6,451 bases of DNA from Pseudomonadota bacterium. Its GTDB lineage: Bacteria; Pseudomonadota; Gammaproteobacteria; Pseudomonadales; Pseudomonadaceae. The notes under the pieces were generated by a model that worked only from the letters and a program-made list of their open reading frames with translations, did not search any database and was not told the origin of the DNA. Location: assembly GCA_023431055.1 (NCBI GenBank), contig JAEYXX010000079.1, forward strand, positions 1-6,451, in the 5' to 3' direction. Shown piece after piece: positions 1 through 6,451 of this stretch (position 1 is its first letter; the number at the start of each line of letters is the position of its first letter). The translations under genes and the position numbers were made by a program.

Positions 1-37
1 CCAGGATGATCAGGCGGGAATGCTTGACTTCGCTCAT
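1..37 (-). CDS. trxB: Thioredoxin reductase TrxB, N-terminal fragment (continues beyond left edge)
   Basis: Reading the minus strand from the ATG at 37-35 gives MSEVKHSRLIIL, followed by one base of the next codon. This matches the usual start of Pseudomonas thioredoxin reductase, where the next residues form the FAD-binding GxGPAG loop, outside this window. The enzyme is a cytosolic NADPH-dependent flavoprotein that reduces thioredoxin and so supplies electrons to ribonucleotide reductase and disulfide repair. A minus-strand GGGG at 48-45, separated from the ATG by seven T residues, is the only Shine-Dalgarno candidate. The gene is divergent from ftsK, as trxB also lies beside the ftsK cluster in other gamma-proteobacteria. 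Only 12 codons are visible, so the call rests on this N-terminal match plus synteny. Confidence 0.82.
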   Translation of the reverse strand, partial: MSEVKHSRLIIL

Positions 38-55
38 AAAAAAACCCCATAAGCC

Positions 56-66
56 TTTGTCACAAA
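56..66. repeat. 11-bp palindrome TTTGTCACAAA in the trxB leader
   Basis: TTTGT and ACAAA form a perfect inverted repeat around C61, 19 bp upstream of the trxB start codon on the minus strand. Its position between the trxB start and its likely promoter would suit an operator. I do not recognise it as the site of a known regulator: it does not fit the Anr/Fnr (TTGAT-N4-ATCAA) or LexA consensus. It may be chance in a locally AT-rich stretch. Confidence 0.3.
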
Positions 67-151
67 AGAGAATGCGTGCTCCAATTGAGCCGCATGGAAG
101 CTGCTGGCGGCTATGCTACACCGAAGCAGGGCAGGTGCGGGAGCGCGCTGA

Positions 152-181
152 TTGGCCTACTTCTCAGGCTGGCCCTACAAT
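152..181 (+). promoter_or_regulatory. Candidate sigma70 promoter for ftsK
   Basis: TTGGCC at 152-157 matches the -35 consensus in 4 of 6 bases. TACAAT at 176-181 matches the -10 consensus in 5 of 6, with an 18-bp spacer. Transcription would start near 188 and give a leader of about 44 nt before the ftsK ATG at 232. This is the best promoter-like pair on the plus strand of the 194-bp trxB-ftsK divergent region. No LexA-type box is visible, although ftsK is SOS-responsive in E. coli. The assignment is by eye only. Confidence 0.5.
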
Positions 182-186
182 AGGCC
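154..186. repeat. Inverted repeat GGCCTA...TAGGCC spanning the ftsK promoter
   Basis: GGCCTA (154-159) and TAGGCC (181-186) are exact reverse complements, 21 bp apart. One arm covers most of the predicted -35 element and the other adjoins the predicted -10. A third GGCC lies between them at 171-174. Just downstream is an 8-bp palindrome, GGTTAACC (195-202), and a possible short hairpin CCGC-TTCT-GCGG (185-196) at the 5' end of the predicted transcript. The arrangement would suit an operator, but no regulator is recognised. Confidence 0.3.
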
Positions 187-218
187 GCTTCTGCGGTTAA
201 CCATCAGATGGACGCGCC

Positions 219-231
219 AGGGGCGCAGGAA
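219..231 (+). promoter_or_regulatory. Ribosome binding site that decides the ftsK start
   Basis: AGGGG at 219-223 lies 8 nt before the ATG at 232. The alternative in-frame ATG at 208 has no purine-rich Shine-Dalgarno sequence at a suitable distance. This favours the start at 232. Confidence 0.65.
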
Positions 232-2640
232 ATGGCTGTTTTGAAAAATTCCACCACCCAGATCACCGATTGGCGCCAGAAGCTTCAGTATCGACTGAAG
301 GAAGGCGCTTTGATCGCCCTGGGCGCGATGTGCCTCTATCTGCTGATGGCACTGCTGACCTACAACGTCGCCGATCCGGCCTGGGACAATAGCGTCCAGG
401 TGGAGCGCATCATCAATGCCGGCGGCAGCATAGGTGCCTGGTTGTCCAGCGCGCTGTTCGGCGCCCTGGGTTACTTCGCCTACATTTTTCCCTTGTTGCT
501 GGCTGCCAAGACCTGGCAGGTGTTCCGCACGCGTAATCAGTCCTGGCACTGGAATGGCTGGCTATTTTCCTGGCACAGCATCGGTCTGGTCTTCCTGATT
601 CTCTCGGGCGCCGCGCTGGGCGACATTCATTTCTCTGCCGCCGCAGGCATGCAGGGCTCCGGCGGTGGCATGCTCGGCGCCAGCCTGGGGGATCTGGCCG
701 TGCATGCGCTGAACGTGCAGGGCAGTACGCTGGTGTTCCTGGCGTTGTTCCTGTTTGGCCTGACGGTGTTCACCGATTTGTCCTGGTTCCGCGTGATGGA
801 CCTGACGGGCAAGATCACCCTCGATCTGATCGAACTGATTCACGGCGCCATTACCGGTTGGTGGAATGCCCGCAACGAGCGCAAACAGATGAAAATCCAG
901 CTGCGTGAGCTGGACGAGCGGGTTACCGAAGTGGCTGCGCCAGTGGTGTCTGATCGTCGCGAGCAGGCCAAGGTCAAGGAACGTCTGATCGAGCGCGAAG
1001 AGTCACTCAGCAAGCATATGAGTGAGCGCGAAAAGCGCCCCGCGCCAGTTATCACGCCGCCAGCACCGCCCAAGGCGGCCGAGCCGAGCAAGCGCGTGCT
1101 CAAGGAGAAGCAGGCGCCCTTGTTCGTCGACACCGCCATCGAAGGTAGTCTGCCGCCGATTTCCATCCTCGATGTCGCCGAGAAGAAGCAGAAGCAGTTC
1201 TCCCCCGAGTCGCTGGAGGCCATGTCGCGCCTGCTGGAGATCAAGCTCAAGGAGTTCGGTGTCGATGTCGTTGTCGAGTCCGTGCATCCCGGCCCGGTGA
1301 TTACCCGTTTCGAAATTCAGCCCGCTGCCGGGGTGAAGGTCAGTCGCATCTCCAACCTGGCCAAGGACCTGGCGCGTTCGATGGCCATGGTCAGCGTGCG
1401 CGTGGTCGAAGTGATTCCCGGCAAGACCACGGTTGGCATCGAGGTGCCCAACGAGGATCGGCAGATCGTGCGCTTCTCCGAGGTGCTGTCTTCGAGCGAG
1501 TACGACGATGCCAAGTCACCGGTGACCCTGGCGCTGGGTCACGATATCGGCGGTCGCCCGGTGATTGCCGATCTGGCCAAGATGCCGCACCTGCTGGTGG
1601 CCGGTACTACCGGTTCCGGTAAGTCGGTGGGGGTCAACGCGATGATCCTGTCGGTGCTGTTCAAGTCCACGCCGGAAGAGGCGCGGATGATCATGATCGA
1701 CCCGAAGATGCTCGAACTGTCGATCTACGAAGGCATTCCGCACCTGCTGTGCCCGGTGGTAACCGACATGAAGGAGGCGGCCAACGCCCTGCGCTGGTCG
1801 GTCGCCGAGATGGAGCGCCGTTACAAGCTGATGGCGGCCATGGGCGTGCGCAACCTGGCCGGTTTCAACCGCAAGGTGAAAGAGGCCATCGAGGCGGGTA
1901 CGCCGTTGCATGATCCGCTCTACAAGCGCGAGTCGATGGACGATGAACCGCCACACCTGAAGACGCTGCCTACCATCGTCGTGGTCGTCGACGAATTCGC
2001 CGACATGATGATGATCGTCGGCAAGAAGGTCGAAGAACTGATCGCACGTATTGCGCAGAAGGCACGTGCTGCCGGTATCCACCTGATCCTGGCGACCCAG
2101 CGCCCATCGGTGGACGTGATCACCGGCCTGATCAAGGCCAACATCCCCACCCGTATGGCCTTCCAGGTATCGAGCAAGATCGACTCGCGCACCATTCTCG
2201 ATCAGGGCGGCGCCGAGCAGCTACTTGGTCACGGTGACATGCTTTATTTGCCGCCCGGCACCGGTCTGCCGATTCGCGTGCACGGTGCCTTCGTATCTGA
2301 TGACGAAGTGCATCGCGTGGTCGAGGCCTGGAAGCAGCGCGGTGCGCCGGACTACATCGAGGACATCCTCGCCGGGGTCGAGGAGGGCGGCAGCGGCTTC
2401 GAAGGTGGCGGCGGTGGCGAAGGCGGCGAGGGCAGCGAGGAAGACCCGCTGTATGACGAGGCCGTCAATTTCGTGCTGGAAAGCCGCCGCGCCTCCATTT
2501 CCGCGGTGCAACGCAAGCTGAAGATTGGCTACAACCGCGCCGCGCGCATGATCGAGGCGATGGAGATGGCTGGCGTGGTCAGCTCGATGAATACCAACGG
2601 TTCGCGCGAGGTACTCGCGCCCGGTTCATCACGTGACTGA
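232..2640 (+). CDS. ftsK: DNA translocase FtsK (septal chromosome segregation motor)
   Basis: This is the membrane-anchored ATPase that pumps DNA through the closing septum and activates XerCD recombination at dif. From the ATG at 232 it has 802 residues. The N-terminal membrane domain has about four hydrophobic segments (about 26-44, 68-92, 115-130 and 164-182). A charged, Pro/Ala-rich linker follows (about 200-310). The alpha domain begins near 315. The RecA-like beta domain has Walker A GTTGSGKS at 458-465 and Walker B VVVVDE at 583-588. A Gly-rich tether (about 718-735) leads to the winged-helix gamma domain (about 738-800), which reads KOPS sequences and contains [20 protein letters not shown]. 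The linker is far shorter than in the 1329-residue E. coli protein, which is normal for pseudomonads. An ATG at 208 would add eight residues (MDAPGAQE) but lacks a ribosome binding site. The gene is complete, with all catalytic motifs intact. Confidence 0.97.
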   Translation: MAVLKNSTTQITDWRQKLQYRLKEGALIALGAMCLYLLMALLTYNVADPAWDNSVQVERIINAGGSIGAWLSSALFGALGYFAYIFPLLLAAKTWQVFRTRNQSWHWNGWLFSWHSIGLVFLILSGAALGDIHFSAAAGMQGSGGGMLGASLGDLAVHALNVQGSTLVFLALFLFGLTVFTDLSWFRVMDLTGKITLDLIELIHGAITGWWNARNERKQMKIQLRELDERVTEVAAPVVSDRREQAKVKERLIEREESLSKHMSEREKRPAPVITPPAPPKAAEPSKRVLKEKQAPLFVDTAIEGSLPPISILDVAEKKQKQFSPESLEAMSRLLEIKLKEFGVDVVVESVHPGPVITRFEIQPAAGVKVSRISNLAKDLARSMAMVSVRVVEVIPGKTTVGIEVPNEDRQIVRFSEVLSSSEYDDAKSPVTLALGHDIGGRPVIADLAKMPHLLVAGTTGSGKSVGVNAMILSVLFKSTPEEARMIMIDPKMLELSIYEGIPHLLCPVVTDMKEAANALRWSVAEMERRYKLMAAMGVRNLAGFNRKVKEAIEAGTPLHDPLYKRESMDDEPPHLKTLPTIVVVVDEFADMMMIVGKKVEELIARIAQKARAAGIHLILATQRPSVDVITGLIKANIPTRMAFQVSSKIDSRTILDQGGAEQLLGHGDMLYLPPGTGLPIRVHGAFVSDDEVHRVVEAWKQRGAPDYIEDILAGVEEGGSGFEGGGGGEGGEGSEEDPLYDEAVNFVLESRRASISAVQRKLKIGYNRAARMIEAMEMAGVVSSMNTNGSREVLAPGSSRD

Positions 2641-2689
2641 GTGTTGCGCGCCGCGGATAAACCGCTGAATTCGCGGTCTACAGGATTCA

Positions 2690-2709
2690 CGGCAGCTCAG
2701 ACGCTGCCG
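2690..2709 (+). other. Strong hairpin in the ftsK-lolA spacer, no T-tract
   Basis: CGGCAGC (2690-2696) and GCTGCCG (2703-2709) form a perfect 7-bp GC-rich stem with a 6-nt loop (TCAGAC). It lies 50 bp after the ftsK stop and 57 bp before the lolA ATG. A weaker ACCGC-N7-GCGGT stem (2661-2677) precedes it. Neither is followed by a run of T, so this is not a classical intrinsic terminator. It could partly attenuate read-through from ftsK or act as an mRNA processing or stability element. This 125-bp spacer must also hold any lolA promoter, but I see no convincing -35/-10 pair. Confidence 0.45.
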
Positions 2710-2765
2710 AGCAGTGCGGGGTGCGGAGTCGCCTCGTCATTCTCATACGGACTCAAGGGGTTTAT

Positions 2766-3392
2766 ATGCGTGTTATTCGCCTGCTGATGCTGGCTGCTTT
2801 GAGTTTTACCCTGCTAACCGCCCAGGCTGACGAAGAGGCGGCCACCAAGCGCCTGACCGAACTGCTCAATCAGGCGCAGACCATCAACGCCCGTTTTTCC
2901 CAGCTGACCCTGGATGCCAGCGGCACCCAGCTGCAGGAAACCGCCGGCGAGCTGGTGCTCAAACGCCCGGGACTGTTCCGCTGGCACACCGATCAGCCGA
3001 TGGAGCAACTGCTGGTGTCGAACGGCGAAAAGGTCTGGCTGTATGATCCGGACCTCGAGCAGGTGACCATCCAGACGCTGGATCAGCGCCTGACCCACAC
3101 CCCGGCGCTGCTGCTCTCCGGCGATGTGTCGCAGATCCGCGAGAACTTCGAGATCGACTACAAGGAAGGCGGCAGCGTGGTCGACTTCATCCTCAAGCCC
3201 AAGGCCAAGGACAGCCTGTTCGACAGCCTGCGCCTGTCGTTCCGCAATCGCATGCTCAACGACATGCAGCTGATCGACAGCATCGGCCAGCGCACCAACA
3301 TCCTGTTCCTCAATGTGAAGATGAACGAGCCGGTCGATGACGGCCAGTTCACCTTCGACATTCCGGAAGGCGCGGACGTCATCCAGGAGTAA
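2766..3392 (+). CDS. lolA: Outer-membrane lipoprotein carrier LolA (periplasmic chaperone)
   Basis: LolA receives lipoproteins released from the inner membrane by the LolCDE transporter and carries them across the periplasm to LolB. The product has 208 residues. Residues 1-21 form a clear signal peptide: two early arginines, a Leu/Ala-rich core, then TAQA with predicted cleavage after A21. The mature part is about 187 residues, in line with the family. It carries the conserved NARFSQ near 41-46 and RPGLFRW at 67-73, whose arginine is expected to help close the lid of the lipid-binding cavity. There is no lipobox cysteine, so it is soluble rather than a LolB-type lipoprotein. The ATG at 2766 has AAGGGG 5 nt upstream. 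A longer GTG start at 2721 would bury the signal peptide and is rejected. Its stop lies 3 bp from the rarA start, with the rarA ribosome binding site inside the lolA 3' end. Confidence 0.96.
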   Translation: MRVIRLLMLAALSFTLLTAQADEEAATKRLTELLNQAQTINARFSQLTLDASGTQLQETAGELVLKRPGLFRWHTDQPMEQLLVSNGEKVWLYDPDLEQVTIQTLDQRLTHTPALLLSGDVSQIRENFEIDYKEGGSVVDFILKPKAKDSLFDSLRLSFRNRMLNDMQLIDSIGQRTNILFLNVKMNEPVDDGQFTFDIPEGADVIQE

Positions 3393-3395
3393 CGT

Positions 3396-4721
3396 GTGGA
3401 TCTGTTCGGTCGCCGACCCGTCGCGCAGCCCCTGGCTGCGCGTTTGCGTGCTACCAGCCTGGACGAGTACGTCGGCCAGGAGCACGTGCTGGGGCCGGGC
3501 AAGCCGCTGCGTGAGGCGCTGGAGCAGGGCGCCTTGCATTCGATGATCTTCTGGGGGCCACCCGGGGTGGGCAAGACCACCCTGGCGCGCCTGCTGGCCA
3601 AGGTCACCGATGCTCATTTCGAGACCATCTCGGCCGTGCTCTCCGGCGTCAAGGAGATTCGCCAGGCCGTCGAGGTCGCCCAGCAGCACGCGGCCCAGTA
3701 TGGCCGGCGTACCATCCTCTTCGTCGACGAGGTGCACCGCTTCAACAAGAGCCAGCAGGACGCCTTTCTGCCCTACGTGGAAGACGGCACGCTGATCTTC
3801 ATCGGTGCCACCACCGAGAATCCCTCGTTCGAGCTGAACAACGCGCTGCTGTCGCGCGCCCGCGTCTACGTGCTCAAGAGTCTGGACGAGGCGGCGATGC
3901 GCAAGCTGGTCAATCGCGCCTTGACCGATCCTAAAGGATTGGGCAATCGCCATCTCAGCCTGCCGGACGAGGCTTTTCAGATCCTTCTGGCTGCCGCCGA
4001 TGGCGATGGTCGCCGTCTGCTCAACTTCCTCGAGAATGCCGCCGACCTGGCTGACGACGATGGCGAGATCGGCGTCGATCTGCTGCAGAATCTGCTAGGC
4101 GACAGCCGCCGTCGCTTCGACAAGGGCGGCGAGGCGTTCTATGACCAGATTTCCGCCCTGCACAAGTCGGTGCGCGGCTCCAGCCCGGACGGCGCGCTGT
4201 ACTGGTACGCACGTATGCTCGACGGCGGCTGCGACCCGCTCTATATCGCCCGGCGTGTGGTGCGCATGGCCAGCGAGGATATCGGCAATGCCGACCCGCG
4301 CGCCTTGACCCTGTGCCTCAATGCCTGGGACGTGCAGGAGCGTCTGGGTAGCCCGGAGGGCGAGCTGGCCGTGGCGCAGGCCATCGTCTATCTCGCCTGT
4401 GCGCCGAAGAGCAATGCGGTGTACACGGCGTTCAAGGCGGCGATGCGCGACGCCGCCGAGCAGGGCTCGCAAGAGGTGCCGTTGCACCTGCGCAATGCGC
4501 CGACCAAGCTGATGAAGCAGCTCGGCTATGGCGACGAATATCGCTATGCCCATGACGAGCCGGATGCCTACGCCGCCGGGGAGGACTACTTCCCCGAGAA
4601 TCTGCAGCCACGTCAGTACTACGACCCCGTGCCGCGCGGCCTGGAGCTGAAGATCCGTGACAAGCTGCAGCATTTGCGCAATCTGGATGCTACGAGCGCC
4701 AGGCAGAGGAGAAAATCATGA
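3396..4721 (+). CDS. rarA: Replication-associated recombination protein RarA (MgsA/WRNIP1-type AAA+ ATPase)
   Basis: RarA is a cytosolic clamp-loader-like AAA+ ATPase that acts at stalled replication forks and ssDNA gaps; in E. coli it is known as RarA/MgsA. The 441-residue product is close to the E. coli length of 447. Visible motifs are YVGQEH near 25-30, Walker [10 protein letters not shown] at 54-62, Walker B ILFVDE ending at D111-E112, sensor 1 GATTEN at 137-142, a likely arginine finger in SRAR (about 153-156), and sensor 2 GDGRRLLN at 203-210. The C-terminal half, with [20 protein letters not shown] and [13 protein letters not shown], is the family-specific tetramerisation region. The GTG start at 3396 has AGGAG at 3385-3389, 6 nt upstream, within the last lolA codons. 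This start gives the conserved MDLFG beginning. The gene overlaps crcB by 4 bp, indicating coupled translation. All ATPase motifs are intact. Confidence 0.95.
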   Translation: MDLFGRRPVAQPLAARLRATSLDEYVGQEHVLGPGKPLREALEQGALHSMIFWGPPGVGKTTLARLLAKVTDAHFETISAVLSGVKEIRQAVEVAQQHAAQYGRRTILFVDEVHRFNKSQQDAFLPYVEDGTLIFIGATTENPSFELNNALLSRARVYVLKSLDEAAMRKLVNRALTDPKGLGNRHLSLPDEAFQILLAAADGDGRRLLNFLENAADLADDDGEIGVDLLQNLLGDSRRRFDKGGEAFYDQISALHKSVRGSSPDGALYWYARMLDGGCDPLYIARRVVRMASEDIGNADPRALTLCLNAWDVQERLGSPEGELAVAQAIVYLACAPKSNAVYTAFKAAMRDAAEQGSQEVPLHLRNAPTKLMKQLGYGDEYRYAHDEPDAYAAGEDYFPENLQPRQYYDPVPRGLELKIRDKLQHLRNLDATSARQRRKS

Positions 4722-5098
4722 TCCGTGTGGCGCTTGCTGTAGCTGCAGGAGGGGCACTTGGGTCGGTGATGCGGTTTCTCGTCGCCAGCTGGGTCGCAGG
4801 TAACTGGCCGCGGCATTTCTATCTGGGCACCTTTGCCGTCAATGTCCTTGGTTGCCTGTTGATCGGCCTGCTGTCCGGCTTGTTTCTGACGCGCAGCGAC
4901 TTGCCCCTGGAACTGCGTACCGGGCTGATCACCGGCGTATTGGGCGGTTTCACCACCTTTTCATCGTTCAGCCTGGAAATCATGAAGCTGCTGGAGGGCG
5001 GGCGGGCAACCGAGGCGTTCGGCTATCTGGCTTTCAGTATCGTCGGTGGTCTGCTGGCGGCCTGGGCCGGTTTGAGCCTGGCTCGATTGGCATCCTGA
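4718..5098 (+). CDS. crcB: Fluoride channel CrcB/Fluc
   Basis: CrcB is a small inner-membrane protein that works as an antiparallel dimer and lets fluoride leave the cytoplasm passively, protecting enzymes such as enolase and pyrophosphatase. The 126-residue product has four hydrophobic segments (about 3-26, 36-57, 67-90 and 97-122). Family signatures are intact: [10 protein letters not shown] (11-20), GTFAVNVLG with the conserved pore Asn42, and [12 protein letters not shown] (76-87). The last carries the central sodium-site Gly/Thr residues and the phenylalanine pair F81/F84 that lines the fluoride pathway. The ATG overlaps the rarA stop as ATGA, with a strong AGAGGAG (4705-4711) 6 nt upstream. 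There is no room for a dedicated fluoride riboswitch in front of the gene, so expression should follow rarA. As a single-gene homodimer form it needs no partner crcB. Confidence 0.95.
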   Translation: MIRVALAVAAGGALGSVMRFLVASWVAGNWPRHFYLGTFAVNVLGCLLIGLLSGLFLTRSDLPLELRTGLITGVLGGFTTFSSFSLEIMKLLEGGRATEAFGYLAFSIVGGLLAAWAGLSLARLAS

Positions 5099-5117
5099 CC
5101 CGCTAAGGCTTTACACT
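5087..5117 (+). promoter_or_regulatory. Weak candidate promoter for serS
   Basis: TTGGCA at 5087-5092, within the last crcB codons, matches the -35 consensus in 5 of 6 bases. TACACT at 5112-5117 matches the -10 consensus in 4 of 6. The 19-bp spacer is longer than ideal. Transcription would start near 5124, about 50 nt before the serS ATG. The 78-bp crcB-serS gap contains no clear terminator, riboswitch or T-box. serS may therefore also be read from upstream. Confidence 0.28.
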
Positions 5118-5167
5118 CCACAACCCGCGCCACACTGCTGGCCATCATCATTTCGCCGTTGTCTTGA

Positions 5168-6451
<1,284 letters not shown>

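Noticed and set aside
129..136. KOPS-like octamer GGGCAGGT near the ftsK promoter
   Set aside because: It matches 7 of 8 positions of the E. coli GGGNAGGG consensus, which is expected by chance in GC-rich DNA. A single near-match says nothing about function.
6..200. Small plus-strand frame of 64 codons before ftsK
   Set aside because: It overlaps the trxB start antisense and the ftsK promoter region, has no good ribosome binding site, and its product has no recognisable features.
208..231. Upstream ATG of ftsK, adding eight residues
   Set aside because: It has no Shine-Dalgarno sequence at a suitable distance, whereas the ATG at 232 has AGGGG 8 nt away and gives an N-terminus like other pseudomonad FtsK proteins as I recall them.
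2721..2765. Upstream GTG start for lolA
   Set aside because: It would place 15 residues before the signal peptide, while the ATG at 2766 has a strong AAGGGG and a textbook signal sequence.
2814..3953. Long antisense open frame of 379 codons on the minus strand across lolA and rarA
   Set aside because: It runs opposite two well-supported conserved genes, spans their boundary, and has the composition expected from reading GC-rich codons backwards. No domain is recognisable.

Overview
The window is an ordinary, densely packed chromosomal housekeeping segment of a gamma-proteobacterium, almost certainly Pseudomonas in the broad sense. GC content is high. The order divergent trxB / ftsK - lolA - rarA - crcB - serS matches what I recall of pseudomonad genomes. 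FtsK has the compact form typical of that genus, and the 12 visible trxB residues (MSEVKHSRLIIL) match the usual Pseudomonas TrxB start. Placement within the genus (perhaps near P. mendocina/oleovorans) is only an impression.

Layout: positions 1-37 hold the first codons of trxB on the minus strand, running off the left edge. Positions 38-231 are a divergent control region with a plausible sigma70 promoter for ftsK (TTGGCC - 18 bp - TACAAT) and several small inverted repeats. ftsK (232-2640) is complete. A 125-bp spacer containing a strong 7-bp hairpin without a T-tract separates it from lolA (2766-3392). rarA (3396-4721) begins at a GTG 3 bp after the lolA stop, and crcB (4718-5098) overlaps the rarA stop by 4 bp, so lolA-rarA-crcB looks like a translationally coupled operon. 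After 78 bp comes serS (5177 onward), whose reading frame is open to the right edge. By family length it lacks only its last codon or so and the stop.

Functions: FtsK (chromosome translocation at the septum) and RarA (replication-fork maintenance) act on DNA. LolA carries lipoproteins across the periplasm, CrcB exports fluoride, SerRS charges tRNA-Ser, and TrxB reduces thioredoxin. E. coli has the same ftsK-lolA-rarA-serS core with trxB nearby, so the neighbourhood is old and conserved. The main local difference is crcB between rarA and serS.

I found no mobile element, CRISPR array, RNA gene, broken gene or sign of recent transfer, and no evidence of an undescribed system. Findings are limited to modest regulatory and architectural points.
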